A stretch of DNA of 64,000 nucleotides. Source: Shinisaurus crocodilurus (lineage: Eukaryota; Chordata; Lepidosauria; Squamata; Shinisauridae). Below, one piece after another: positions 10,680-20,799 of this stretch. Position numbers and translations under genes: made by a program. Numbering within the stretch: the first letter of the stretch is position 1; each line of letters starts with the position of its first letter. The notes under the pieces were generated by a model, which ran no database searches, had not been told where the DNA came from, and saw nothing but the letters and a program-made list of their open reading frames with translations. The stretch covers positions 214,348,942-214,412,941 of the forward strand of contig CM037880.1 of assembly GCA_021292165.1 (NCBI GenBank), given 5' to 3'.

Positions 10680-10925
10680 GGTGATGCTGAGAAAAACACA
10701 CACAGGCAAAGCACATACCGGTACTGCACACACACAAAAACACAACACCCCCCCAATCCACAAACATGCTCCCTATGAAAAAAACACAAACACCCCACCC
10801 AAAAAAACACAAACTGCCCCACAACCCTCCACAAAAAAACCCCAAACCTCCCACCAAAAAAAAGCACAGGCAAAACACACACTCCACAACAAACAAAACA
10901 AAACAAAAATGCACAAACATACAAA
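10680..10925. repeat. A/C-rich low-complexity region
   Basis: About 245 bp in which the plus strand is almost entirely A and C, with repeated CACAAA- and CCACAA-like words. The 186-codon frame on the minus strand (10,540-11,100) and the Lys/Thr/Pro-rich plus frames are products of this composition and not credible proteins. Confidence 0.85.
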
Positions 10926-11071
10926 CAAAACAGTTATTTATCGCTGGTAGGTTAAAACAGTTCTGGAGAGGCCAGAATATGAGCTGTCTTGAAGCCAGCC
11001 TCCTTCCCACCCCGTCTGAGATGCCCCAGCCAGATGGGCAAAAAAGCCTGCCTAGCAAAAATGCAGGGCAG

Positions 11072-11181
11072 GAGGCCGGGGAAGCAGAAATCGCCTCCAC
11101 CGCTCCTCCTGCTCTGCGTTGGATGCCAATAAGCCTCCGAGTTCAGGGGCTTAAGGGGCATCCCGATAGGACTGCACCCTT
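11072..11181 (+). mobile_element. Right end of a GCGCAATCCTAT-ended element (Harbinger-like)
   Basis: It aligns with the right end of the complete 442-bp element at 55,215: CTGCTCTGCGTTGGATGCCA, a CTCCGAGTTCAGGGGCTTA block and a terminus close to ATAGGACTGCACCC. The left part is missing. A similar right end lies at about 15,870-15,955. Confidence 0.55.
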
Positions 11182-11493
11182 CATTTTAAGTGTATGTCTT
11201 TTGCTCCAGGCAATCAAAGGGTTTTAGTAAACCAAAAATAACAAGATAGGGCCCCTATGGAATTCCCTCCCCTGTAAAGAGGTTCGCTTGGCACCAACAC
11301 AACTATCCTTTCGGTGCCAGGGGGGAACACTTTTATTTACCCTGGCATTTGAGTTTTTAATCCATCGCTTTTTATCTTTCGCCCGTGTCTTATTAAATTG
11401 TTTTATGCCTTCTACAGCGCCCTGAAATCTAGTATGATGGAGGGAGGTGGGAGGAGGTTTGAAATAAATAAATAAATCAGGCATACATACTAT

Positions 11494-11711
11494 GGGAAGG
11501 ATCCGACGGTGTCTGGCAGGTAATGCTATTTAGGTTGCGCTGGCAGAAACCAACACTCGCACAATGTCAGGAGTACTTGTTGGTGGTGCAACAGGTTTCC
11601 CGGGAAATTGTTGCACTAGCAAGAGCTATTTTGACATTGTGCACGTGTTGGTTTCTGCTATGCAACGCAAACAGCGCTAGCGGCCGGACGCCATTGGATG
11701 AGATTCTTCCC
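11494..11711. mobile_element. Foldback element, unclassified
   Basis: A 218-bp sequence whose halves are inverted copies of each other. The outer ends are GGGAAGGATCC and GATTCTTCCC; further in, GGCAGAAACCAACACTCGCA pairs with TGCACGTGTTGGTTTCTGCT, separated by a loop of about 60 bp. It is clearly a DNA-transposon-style foldback, but I see no convincing target duplication and no match to the other families here. Confidence 0.65.
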
Positions 11712-12187
11712 AGACACTTCTTTCTATAAAGATCATTGTCCATCTCAAGAAATGTTGCTTGCAAAATGGCCCTGAGTTGTCAGTGAAGCAGCTACAAACT
11801 GTAATTTTATTCTGACATTCTCACTGGCCCTCCAGCCTTTTGTTCCAGTGACCCTAGTCTTCCCAGCTTGATACTGGGATTCCCTTTAACTAAAACCACA
11901 CAATCTTTCACATTGTGGTCCAAATTGTCGAGGATCTTTTTTTAACCCAAGGAAGACAAAGCATGTCTTGTGCCAAGCAAGCCCCTGAAAATGCATGCCA
12001 CTTTCAAATCCAAGCTTGCCTAGTCTAGCAGAGTCGTAAATATTGTGCTCTCTTTGGAGAACAGTGACGTTGATATTTTTAATCTCCAAGACTGCAGAAA
12101 CATTGCATAGAACAAGGTTCTATTGTGCAGATTCCGGTTCTCAGAGAAAAATAATGTTGCATTTAAAGAGACTTTCACATTACAAGC

Positions 12188-12222
12188 TCACTCTTCTTCT
12201 TCTTCTTCTTCTTCTTCTTCTT
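12188..12222. repeat. (CTT)n microsatellite
   Basis: Uninterrupted CTT run of about 11 units. Confidence 0.95.
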
Positions 12223-12225
12223 CAA

Positions 12226-13370
12226 GTGTTGCCTTCTCTGCACTTCTCTAGTTGAAGGCTGCCTCTAGACATGGTGGAATGAGACGGAGGTGAAGAGGTA
12301 GAATGGTCTCTCCCACTTTAGAATGGCTGGTGGGGAAATCAAATTTTTGAATGCTCCCCTATGTTTAAAAAAAAGAAAAACCCCTCGCAAGTAGAAAGGT
12401 AGCACAGCAAGGAGAGATGAGCCACTTTGAGGGCTGTAGGAGCAGAAGTGACCTATAAATTTAAATATAAATAAATATAGCATAGATCCATACATAGCAA
12501 GGCTGAACATTGCATGCCCGTACATGCAAACACACAAACGCAGAGAGAAAGCTGAAGCTGTATCTGTGTATAACTGAAACTGATTCTCTTTAACTACTAT
12601 CAGTCAATTTATTAGCAACAACAACAAAGCAGACAAGGACAAGAGAGAGAGATTCCAAACACTGAGATACTATTTTTAAAAAAGTAGTTGCAAGCGTCTA
12701 GCCAAAATACGATAGCAAAACCTTCACCACAGCATCAGGGATGCCTGGAATCTCACACCAGATGTTTTTCTTTTGTTTCCTTTGAATCCAGGGGAGTGTC
12801 GAAGACCTTTCCATGTACCGTGCCGTTGCTTTTTCATCTCTGCCCCAAAATAAATGCTGCTTACTGGCTACCCGTTTGGAAAGGTGCCGATCTCCTGTAA
12901 CACAGGTAACTTCCATTTAACTGAAGCGCAGAAACTTGAAGTGGGGGAATCTTGTACGACATTCGAGGCTGAGAGCCAAAGCAGAATATGAGAGGCCTGG
13001 TTCACATGTTGAAGCAGCCATCCAGCTCCTTGAAAGGCGACTGTGCAAAGGCAGCCCCGAGCTGATGCAGGTCAACCAAGATATTTCTGGCCATTGTCAC
13101 CATAATATCGCCCTCTCCCCAGGCAGAAGAGAAGAGGGGTGTTGTTTTGTGGCTTTGCTAAGGTGGGAGCAAAGTAGAACTGGGTGAGTTCAGAACACAA
13201 GGAGCCCATAATGTGGAGGGAAAACTTCGTTCTCCATACTACTAGACGCAGGGCTTTCATCCATGGACCAGAGGATGTTCTTGCACTGCTATGGACAAGC
13301 ACCTTAAGGTAATGTCAGGTGATGGACCCCAATTGGTAGCTGTGGCCCACTGATTCCCATAACTCGGTTT
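12226..13370. other. Unassigned, mostly unique sequence
   Basis: No clear repeat family. The AATATAAATAAATA stretch at about 12,460-12,480 could be the tail of a decayed retroelement. Frames up to 90 codons have no domain. Confidence 0.35.
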
Positions 13371-13374
13371 AAGA

Positions 13375-13700
13375 AGGGCCCTGCTGGATCAGACCAATAG
13401 TCCGTCAATTCCAGCACCCTGCTTCCCATTGTGGCTAGCTAGAGGCCTCCAGGAAGTCCACAAGCAGGACAGGAAGGCAATAGCCCTTTCCCATTGCTGC
13501 TCCCAAAGGTGGCATTAGGGGGCAGCCCACTAGGGCTGGAACCCCAAATGTTTCATTTGGAGCCTTGCATCTCTGGGAGGCCATCTGCCCCACCACCCTG
13601 CTCTCCATGGGCACTTGCTGAAATAAAGGTACAGGGGCCCTGATGATCTCTTCTGGATCTTGTCCCCCTGGATTAGCTGGGTTTTTGCCCACATGTGCTT
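13375..13700 (-). mobile_element. CR1-family LINE 3' end, antisense, divergent
   Basis: On the plus strand it has CCCTGCTGGATCAGACCAAT (13,379-13,398), then TCCACAAGCAGGACAGGAAG. This is the complement of the CR1 tail seen at 9,025, but a different subfamily. No ORF. Confidence 0.7.
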
Positions 13701-13887
13701 CCCCTCTTGCTGCTCCCCCCTCCCAAATCTTTCTGCCTGAGATTTTTTTCTGAAATCAAATGCCCTCCTCTCCCCTTTCTATACATCCCTTTTTACAAAT
13801 AGGGGTGTCCTTCAGAGACAGGGTCCTTTAAAGACACACAGAGAGAGAGAATTTAGAGGACATGTAAATTAGTGTATGCAAAATTGT

Positions 13888-13966
13888 GTTTGTTTGTTTG
13901 TTTGTTTGTTTGTTTGTCCAGTGGGCCTGAGCCCCCAAAAGATGACAATGTTGGCACTGAGCAGAC

Positions 13967-14010
<44 letters not shown>
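13888..14010. repeat. (TTTG)n and (ATA)n microsatellites
   Basis: A TTTG run at about 13,888-13,917 and an AAT/ATA run at about 13,969-14,011. Between them is an 11-20 bp scrap of L2 text (GATGACAATGTTGGCACTGA). The AAT run adjoins the 3' end of the L2 copy and may be its expanded tail. Confidence 0.9.
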
Positions 14011-14011
<1 letters not shown>

Positions 14012-14700
14012 TCTTACCCGCCTCTCCATCTAGATATCTAGATCGAGGCGGGAAACAGCAAAAAATATAAAATACATAAACTAATCAAAACACAACACAT
14101 ACTATTAAAACATCTTAAAAACATTTTAAAACATCTTAAAACATCTTTAAAACATCTTAAAGGCATCCTTAAATTCCGCCGGATAGGCCTGCTGGAAGAG
14201 ATCAGTCTTTATGGCTTTTTTAAATTCAAAGATACTGGTAAATTGACGAATCTCCTCCAGCAGGCCATTCCATAATCTGGGAGCAGCAGAAGAGAAGGTC
14301 CTCTGGGTAGTGCTTGTCAGCCTAGTTTTGGCCGACTGAAGTAGATTCTTCCCAGAGGACCTGAGTGTGCGGGGCAGATTGTACGGGAGAAGGTGATCCC
14401 GTAGGTAGCCTGGACCCAAACCATGTAGGGCTTTAAAGGTAATAACCAACACTTTATACTTTGTCCGGAAACTGATTGGCAGCCAGTGGAGTGCTTTTAA
14501 AACTGGTGTGATGTGGGCACCCCAGGGTGTACCAGTAACCAGTCTGGCTGCCATATTTTGCACTAGTTGAAGTTTCCGGACTAGGTATAAAGATAGCCCT
14601 ATGTACAGTGCATTGCAGAAGTCGAGCCTTGAAGTTACCAGCGCGTGCGCTACCATCTTTAGGTCCTCCGACTCTAGGAAGGGACGCAGGGGAGAGAGAG
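14012..14700 (-). mobile_element. L2-type LINE ORF2 C-terminus, antisense
   Basis: The minus strand has a 169-codon open frame at 14,147-14,656, the C-terminal part of an L2-clade reverse transcriptase. Family-typical stretches are SRLDFCNALYIGL near its start, QNMAARLVTGT, then HWLPISFRTKYKVL and ALHGLGPGYLRDHL in the middle, and PRLWNGLLEEIR near the end. In full-length L2 this part lies downstream of the YADD catalytic motif, so the copy is 5'-truncated with no active site. The 3' untranslated part with T-rich tail runs to about 14,012 and ends in the AAT microsatellite. The uninterrupted frame suggests a younger copy than the other L2 pieces. Confidence 0.9.
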
Positions 14701-15030
14701 TTCCACAATCAGGGGGGTCACCACCAAGAAGGCTCTCTCGCTTGTTGCCATCCTCTCAGCCTCCCACAGCTATTGATCATAGTGTACAGGTAGATTTGTA
14801 CTAGGAGGACAGCTTGAATTGGGCTCCAAAACGTAATCTGACCACCGCATTTTTCACAAGCTGCAGCTTCTGAACCGTCTTCAAGGGCAGACCCACTTAG
14901 AGCACATTGCAGTAGTCTAACCTCAAGAACACAGTGATCTGTATTTTCCATCACAGGATCCTTGAGGTCAGTTGCCACCAGAGCCTGATGTATAGCCAGA
15001 AGATCCTGCTCTGTTGAACAAGGCAAAAGG
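14701..15030 (-). mobile_element. Second L2-type LINE fragment, antisense
   Basis: Resumes with TTCCACAATCAGGGGGGTCA, a phrase found near the 3' region of L2 at 4.86 kb, followed by more antisense L2 text (CACATTGCAGTAGTCTAACC at 14,903). The abrupt return to a 3' phrase shows a separate copy into or beside which the 14.0-14.7 kb copy inserted. Confidence 0.7.
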
Positions 15031-15251
15031 TCATGTTTCTAGTATTTATATCAGGCCTGGCCAATCCAGAGGCCTCGTACTACCTGCCAATGACAGGGCC
15101 TGATGCTGCAACTGCTATTCCCTTAATCTGTGCCTGAAGAGGGCTCTGAGGCAAGTAATTAGTTCCTAGCCTCCGATTAGGATGTTCCTTTTTAGGAACA
15201 TTAAAAGCTGCCTTATTCCAGGTCATGCTTTTTGAGTATCTAGCCCAGTAA

Positions 15252-15325
15252 TTTCATATTTCATAGATCATAGAGTTGGAAGGAGCCTACAAGGCTATCG
15301 AGTCCAACCCCCTGCTCAATGTGTT
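15252..15325 (-). mobile_element. CR1-like 3' tail, antisense
   Basis: TTTCATAGATCATAGAGTTG followed by GTCCAACCCCCTGCTCAATG: the terminal block of CR1 or of the 5S-CR1 SINE, cut off after about 70 bp. Confidence 0.75.
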
Positions 15326-15407
15326 CATTATGACTGGCCGCAGCTCTCCAGCATTTTCAGCAGCGGTGTTTCCCATCAACTGCTGCCTGACCCTTAATCA
15401 CAGGAGA

Positions 15408-15588
15408 TTTTCATAGATTCATAGATCTGATGGAATTGGAAGGGGCCTAAAAGGCCATCGAGTCCAACCCCCTGCTCAATGCAGGAAACTAGAGGAGGGG
15501 TCTCCCATCCAAGTCATAACCAGCCCTGACCCTGCTTAGCTTTCCACGCTCAGACAAGCTGAGCCAGCGTGAGCCACAGGCCTGTATG
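15408..15588 (-). mobile_element. 5S rRNA-derived SINE with CR1-like tail, copy 2
   Basis: Mirror image of the copy at 4,488. Read on the minus strand: CTGTGGCTCACGCTGGCTCA, a 5S segment with AAGCTAAGCAGGGTCAGGGC and GGATGGGAGACC, then the CR1 tail and ATCTATGA terminus. The 5S-to-tail junction (GAGACCCCTCCTCTAGTTTC) is the same as in the other copies. Confidence 0.85.
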
Positions 15589-15592
15589 ATGT

Positions 15593-15662
15593 TAAGGATT
15601 GATCCTGGGACTGTCTGCATGCAAAGCATGAGTTTCTACCACTGAGCCATGGCTCCTCACTT
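15593..15662 (-). mobile_element. tRNA-derived SINE head, antisense fragment
   Basis: TTGATCCTGGGACTGTCTGC and ACCACTGAGCCATGG are the complement of the SINE's B- and A-box region. Only the head is preserved. Confidence 0.6.
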
Positions 15663-15720
15663 GGGAGCCCCTGATAAACCCACAGCAGAGCCTCAAGACA
15701 ATAAGGGTGCAATCCAGTGG

Positions 15721-15772
<52 letters not shown>

Positions 15773-15779
15773 CATGATG
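15721..15779. repeat. (GAT)n microsatellite
   Basis: About 19 GAT units with one CAT interruption near the end. It makes artificial Asp, Met/Ile and His runs in the frames. Confidence 0.95.
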
Positions 15780-16061
15780 ATCAAGCTGATTCCTGAGCAG
15801 TGAACAACAAAAAGACAAAAACAGATAAAAGAAACAAAAACAATACATTGAAAACAAACTAATCAACACCTCCCAGTTCCTCCCACTCTGCATAGGATGT
15901 CCATAATCCTCCGGGTTTGGGGGCTTACAGGCATTTCTATTGGATTGTGCTGAAAGTCTGTTTCAGGCCCATGTCAGTTTTGCATTTATTCAATTGTAAG
16001 TCAATTTCCACCCCTTGGAGGGGGAAGGAAGGAAGCGGAGGCACTGCCAGGATACGTCATA

Positions 16062-16311
16062 CAGTCATGCCTTGGATTGAGAGCATAATTCGTTCCAGAA
16101 ACGTGCTTGTAATCCAAAACACTCTTATATCAAAACGAAATCCCCCCAAAAAAATTTGTACAGAGATTTTTTATTTAAGTCATACTTCAGTACTTGTATT
16201 GCAAGACGTCGCTTGTATATCAAGTCAAAAATAAATAAATAAATATTTAAAAATTTGCTTGTCTTGCAAAACGCTCTCAAACCAAGTTACTTGTAATCCA
16301 AGGTATTACTG
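16062..16311. mobile_element. Tc1/mariner-like MITE, copy 1
   Basis: A 250-bp element with ends CAGTCATGCCTTGGATTGAG and a mirrored TAATCCAAGGTATTACTG, flanked by TA on both sides (16,060-16,061 and 16,312-16,313). A TA dinucleotide target duplication fits the Tc1/mariner superfamily. The interior has an AAATAAATAAATATTTAAA segment and no ORF. A second copy at 21,637 is about 90% alike by eye. Confidence 0.82.
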
Positions 16312-16374
16312 TATCTTGGCAGTGCCGGTCTCTTCCCCTCTCCGCCCCCTCCCCGCCCCCTAAAACCCTTCTCC

Positions 16375-16572
16375 GAGGTCGCTGTTATGACCTCGGAAAA
16401 GCAGTCTGCGAAGTTCTTTCCACACCAGCTGTGAGTGGGGTGCGTGGGGTGGAGCTGAGCACGGATCCCCAGTTCCGAGGTCGGGGCTCTTTTCCGACTT
16501 CGGAGCTGGGAATCTGAACAATCCTATGGCCCTCTAGACGCTGCCTAGGGGCCATAGGATTGTTCCCCAAGT
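16375..16572 (-). mobile_element. Part of the CAATCCTATGG-ended element, reverse orientation
   Basis: It contains AACAATCCTATGGCCCTCTA and a foldback to GGGGCCATAGGATTGTTCC, plus TCCCAGTTCCGAGGTCGGGG-like text that matches the left half of the element at 55,215 in reverse. The outer boundary is not clear. Confidence 0.55.
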
Positions 16573-16599
16573 TTCTAATTCCCATTATTGAGTCACAAT

Positions 16600-16990
16600 G
16601 ATATTAACCATGTGACAACTTGAGCTTATTCCCCTAATCGTTTTTTGGTCCTTTGAGGATCTGATCTGCGGAATCAAGAATTACATTCCTGGCAATTTAT
16701 TTTGTGGAAAGAATTTATCCTAGAGTTTTCTGTCTTCTTTCTCGTGACTTGGCATCCCAATTATCTTCAGGCCTAATGTCTTCCCATTAATTTATAAGTT
16801 TCTGAAAGAGCTGGATGTTCTGTTCCGTTTGCCTAAGAGTTATTTTATCATCTATGTATTATTCAGGCCTCTCCCGCCTTGCCCCCTTTCTTGCTCAGCA
16901 TTTGGGCTGCTTCTAATTAACCTGAAGTGTACGAATGCCTCAGAACTGGATCTCGAGAAATGTAGTTCTACTTACAGAGTGAGGCATCAA
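16600..16990. other. Unique AT-rich sequence, possible conserved non-coding element
   Basis: Free of recognised repeats, with homeodomain-like words (CCTAATCG, CATTAATTTA, CCAATTATC). It looks like the type of sequence often conserved among vertebrates, but conservation cannot be tested here. Confidence 0.25.
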
Positions 16991-17073
16991 GATAATGTTC
17001 AAGAGAGGGAACAAAAGACGTCAGGACAAACGTAAACAGGGAAAAGGCTTTAATAGCAAGGACTTCCGTAGAT

Positions 17074-17210
17074 CAGCTTCTCCCCAGCCTGATGTCCTCC
17101 AAATGTTTTGGACTATAAACCCAAGCATTCCTGATCACTGGCTGTGCTGGCTGGGGCTGATGGGAATTGAAGTACAAAACATCTGCAGGGTTCCTGGCTG
17201 GGGAAGGTTG
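17074..17210. mobile_element. hAT-like foldback MITE, CAGCTTCTCCCC family (old)
   Basis: Arms: CAGCTTCTCCCCAGCCTGAT on the left; CCTGGCTGGGGAAGGTTG on the right. It is diverged from its mirror. The sequence directly after it, TGCTAGAC, is the target site used by the next, younger MITE. Confidence 0.7.
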
Positions 17211-17218
17211 TGCTAGAC

Positions 17219-17310
17219 CAGTGTTCTCCAACCTTGGGTCCCCAGATGTTTTTGGCATGCTGGGAGTTGTAGGCCAAAAACATCTGGGGGCCCACAGTTG
17301 GAGAACACTG
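17219..17310. mobile_element. hAT foldback MITE, CAGTGTTCTCC family, internally deleted
   Basis: Only 92 bp: it has both terminal arms, but one copy of the ACAACTCCCAGCATG core is gone. The 8-bp duplication TGCTAGAC is perfect (17,211-17,218 and 17,311-17,318), so it inserted (or was deleted later) as a single unit, immediately next to the end of an older hAT MITE. Confidence 0.9.
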
Positions 17311-17724
17311 TGCTAGACTATATACTAAGCCAATCCTACTGAACAAGGCCAGGGTCAGCCCAAGACCCTTCCCCGGGGATGGAGTGGGAAATCTTGATGT
17401 GCAGGCACTCATCACAACCGACCGTCCCCATAGCCACAGCCCCAAGGAGAATCCAAAAATGCAGGCAGCTGTGTTGATCCATATCAACAAACCAATTCTA
17501 GCAGGCCTTTTATAAAGCTAACGGGTCCTTAATTGCCGATTCAAGAGCAAGACACCCCAAAATACTTTGCGTTACAAGAGAGAACAATGGAAATTCATTC
17601 CCTCCCCACCACCCCATCGACTGTGAGGGCTACAGCTAAGCTCAGGGGGAACAGGGAAGTCTGAGTGGCGTTGCAGATGATGCCAGCGCTCCTGCCAATC
17701 CAGAAGTACTAGGGCTGCTGCGTC

Positions 17725-17904
17725 CAGTGGAGGCTGTTGGCCCCAATGGCAGTGGATGGGGCTACGTATCCACTCCAGGTTTCACTCTGATCTTCTAAGG
17801 AGCTATCCATGGTGCTGAACCCCACCCCACCCCAAAATAGGTTAAGACTGAAGCTCGGAGTGGGTACCCAGCCCCACTGACATTGCAGCCAAGACCCTCC
17901 ACTG
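17725..17904. mobile_element. hAT MITE, CAGTGGAGGCTG family
   Basis: A 180-bp element. Ends CAGTGGAGGCTG and CCCTCCACTG; perfect 8-bp duplication GCTGCGTC (17,717-17,724 and 17,905-17,912). Internal GAGCTATCCATGGTGCTGAA is shared with the copies at 57,648 and the partial one at 44,262. Non-coding. Confidence 0.88.
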
Positions 17905-18026
17905 GCTGCGTCCCTGCACATCCTAGCTGCTCTACACCACTGGTCCTAATACTCTAGCTTGGCTCCCCAAAGTCCTGGGTTTGTTTTAGCTTCCTCTTCC
18001 CTCCCCACCTTTCTCTCTCTAGGCAC

Positions 18027-18222
18027 ATGGGAAGCCGCCTTATGCCAAGTCACCCCAACAGTCCCTCCAGCTCAGTGCTGTCCACACGGGCTGGCGGCAA
18101 CGGCCCGTCCTGGGGTTTCAGGCGGGACTCTTCCTCAGCCCTACCTGGAGGTGCCGGAGACTGAACCGGAGACCTTCTGCGCGCAAAGCACGTGCTCTGC
18201 CACGAGGCTACGGCCTTCACGG
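18027..18222 (-). mobile_element. tRNA-derived SINE, antisense
   Basis: On the plus strand: AAGCCGCCTTATGCCAAGTC, then CCTACCTGGAGGTGCCGGAG, then the complement of the head (GGAGACCTTCTGCGCGCAAA, GTGCTCTGCCACGAGGCTAC). This is a full-length but GC-enriched copy. Confidence 0.8.
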
Positions 18223-18879
18223 AGGGGCCTTCCTTCCTCTCTCTTGCCCACTATATCCGTTCTCTCTTTCCCTGTTTTCATTCCTGCTTTCTCGTTCAGT
18301 CTAGGCTCACCCTGCGATTTCGAGTTCCTTAATACGAGGACAGTGGTGCGTTGGGATGAGCAGTGGGTGGATAGAAAGGGCAGCGTTCTTAGAAATTGTT
18401 ATCAAATCCATTAAAAGTTTGCTGATTTAAAGGTTGAGCTGTGGGAATAAGCTTGGCCTCTTTTAGAGATGTTTCCCCCCTCCCCTCCCAGTGACGTTTC
18501 TTGGCCCCTGGAACTTTCCATCTTCCAAAACCTCACACAGCAGGGTTGACCCAGACTCTGAACGGTCTCACAGTGCCTTGCCCTCCCATGTGCCATATTT
18601 AGCACACTCTGTGTGCGCTCGGAGAGAACCCAAAAGGCAAACGGCTTCGTTGTCATTTCCCTGCAGGGCTCCCGTCCTTTGTTCCTGGTGCCAGCCGGCC
18701 ACTTTATCCCAGAAAAAGACTGTTCAATCATACTACAGGAACAAGAAGTGGCCGAAAGGGCAGTGTCCTTTGCACTGAGAGGCTCCCGCTGCCAGAGAAA
18801 AATGCACACGGCGATCTGCCAGCACTACCCACCCTTGCGTCCGTGGCCTGCCACTGCGGCATTCTAGCTGCAATTAGAC

Positions 18880-19203
18880 CAGGGGTGCAGAAGCCCAGGC
18901 CAGAGGGACAAATTCTGCCCTCCGTGACTCCAGAGATGGCTACACCTCCTTCACCTGGCACCACCCCCTTCCCCCCAACCATCAGTCAGTGGGTGATCTC
19001 CCCGTTTTGAGCAGGTTTTTCCCCACGCCAAAAGGTTGGGATGCCTCCCCTCTTGCTTAACTCCTGCCAGTAAGAGGCTTCAGCTACAAAATGCTGGTAT
19101 TTGGGGGCCCGTCGTCCCCTTTTGCCTTCAGCCCACCACTGGAATGCAACCCCTTTCCAAAATGGAATCCAGCCCTTGGGCTGAGAGAGATTCAACACCC
19201 CTG
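18880..19203. mobile_element. hAT element, CAGGGGTG...CACCCCTG, non-autonomous
   Basis: Ends CAGGGGTGCAGAAGCC and TTCAACACCCCTG. Flanking octamers AATTAGAC (18,872-18,879) and AACTAGAC (19,204-19,211) match at 7 of 8, with TA at the centre. About 324 bp, no ORF. A similar right end, GGTTCAACACCCTG, occurs at about 54,998-55,013. Confidence 0.8.
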
Positions 19204-19233
19204 AACTAGACAGTGGGCTGGATCCAGACTTAG

Positions 19234-19680
19234 AAATCATGGAATAGTAGAGCTGGAAGGGGCGATAAGGCCATCATCATGTCCAACCCCCTGCTCAATG
19301 CAGGAACCCAAGTGAAAGCATCCCTGACAGATTGGCTGTCCAGCTGCACCTTGAATGCCTCCAGAGTGGGAGAGAGAGCCCACCACCTCCCTAAGTAGTT
19401 GGTTCCATTGTCTTATTGCTCTAACTGTCAGGAAATTTTTCCTGATGTTTAGGTAGAATCTGGGTTCCAGTAACTTGAGCCCATTATTCCGTGTCCTGCA
19501 AACTGGGATGATCGAGAAGAGACTCTGGCCCTCCTCTGTGTGACACAACCCTTCAAGTACTGGAAGAGTGCGATCAAATCTCCCCTCAGTCTCCTCTTCT
19601 GAAGGCTAAACATGCCCAGTTCCTTCAGTCCCTCCTCAGAGGGCCTTGTTTCCAGTCCCCTAATTCATCTTTGTTGTTCT
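19234..19680 (-). mobile_element. CR1 LINE 3' end, antisense
   Basis: Minus-strand reading: the end of ORF2 (a short frame with [15 protein letters not shown] and IRQWNQLLREVVG), then the CR1 tail GCATTGAGCAGGGGGTTGGA. It matches the sense copy at 36.86-37.42 kb. 5'-truncated and frame-broken. Confidence 0.85.
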
Positions 19681-19708
19681 CTCCGTTGTGGTGCATAAGC
19701 CATCCGTC

Positions 19709-19786
19709 CATGGCTGGCTGGGGCATTGCTGGGAGTTGTAGGACTTTTTTTCTGTCTAAAACATGCATAGGATTGCGCCCTCAGTT
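19709..19786. mobile_element. Harbinger-like MITE, right half
   Basis: GGCTGGGGCATTGCTGGGAG, TTTTTTTCTGTCTAAAACAT and ATAGGATTGCGCCCT: right half of the family at 10,100. Its left half is missing. Confidence 0.65.
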
Positions 19787-20144
19787 AGTCAAACGTAAGT
19801 CCCATTGATTTCAGTTGTTCTGCTCTAAATGTGACTGACCCAGCCCATGGGATACCAACCCCTTGGAGGTCCTTGTGGTGAACTGTGTTCTAGAGCATGC
19901 CTGGATGCCCGGGGGTGGGGGTGGGGGAGAGATTGCTGGGAGGATGGATGTTGAGGTAAAAAGGAATGGGATTCCGCTGGAGGGCCAAATGTTGAGGAAG
20001 GAGCTGTTGGGATTTGTCAGTGAAAAGCAGTTGGTGGGTTTGGGACCAGGGCAGAGGGTGGATGGGGCTCTCAGGATAGGAACAGAGCTCGGAGATGTGA
20101 TCGGAGATGTGATCGCCTGTTTTGAACGTTTCTGTGTAAAAGGG

Positions 20145-20165
20145 GGAGAAAGAGAGAGAGGGAGG

Positions 20166-20195
<30 letters not shown>
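20145..20195. repeat. (GA)n microsatellite
   Basis: AG/GGGA-rich tract. The flanking frames (19,863-20,240 +) end in artificial Arg-Glu repeats. Confidence 0.93.
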
Positions 20196-20196
<1 letters not shown>

Positions 20197-20309
20197 TTCA
20201 TACCATAAGTAAGACTGCACCCACCCAAAATATAACTTGATATTTATGAATGTTTTCCATTCTCGTATGACTAGAATATGGGTCTACTCTAAAAGTGTAA
20301 AGAATTTAA

Positions 20310-20387
20310 AGGCACAATCCTACGCATGTTTAGACAGAAAAGCATTGTAGGACATTTTTCTGTCTAAACATGCATAGGGTTGTGCCT
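20310..20387. mobile_element. Harbinger-like foldback MITE, short form
   Basis: A 78-bp hairpin: AGGCACAATCCTACGCATGT ... ATGCATAGGGTTGTGCCT. It is flanked by TAA (20,307-20,309 and 20,388-20,390). The hAT-MITE-like core present at 10,100 and 42,383 is absent here; a short GCATTGTAGGAC loop remains. Confidence 0.78.
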
Positions 20388-20517
20388 TAAATGGTTAATC
20401 CCAGTCTCTCTCCCACAGAATTCACATTTTAAGGGCCTGACGTCTGAGCACTGTATGATTAACTTTGCAGTGGACTTTTAGCATGCAATGCAAGCTAAAA
20501 GTGAAAAGCAGCTAGAC

Positions 20518-20652
20518 CAGTGTTCTCCAACCTTGGGTCCCCAGATGTTTTTGGCCTACAACTCCCAGCATGCCCCAGCCAGCTATGCTGGCTGGGGCAT
20601 GCTGGGAGTTGTAGGCCCAAAACATCTGGGGACCCAAGGTTGGAGAACACTG
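20518..20652. mobile_element. hAT foldback MITE, CAGTGTTCTCC family
   Basis: A 135-bp near-perfect palindrome. Perfect 8-bp duplication AGCTAGAC (20,510-20,517 and 20,653-20,660). The arms carry CCTACAACTCCCAGCATGCC in each direction. Confidence 0.93.
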
Positions 20653-20799
20653 AGCTAGACTGTAACCATGATTGAGAGTCCTCAAGGTGTCCCCCAGTAG
20701 TGCAGCACCATGCTGAAGAGAAACCTGGGAGGAGTTTGCCTTGGGGCCATGCTGAGAGAGAAGGAGATGTTGCTGGCCACTGGGCTTTTCTCTCTCAGC

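Noticed and set aside
10540..11100. 186-codon minus-strand frame
   Set aside because: It spans an A/C-rich low-complexity tract, giving Cys/Phe/Val-rich translation with no domain. Composition artefact.
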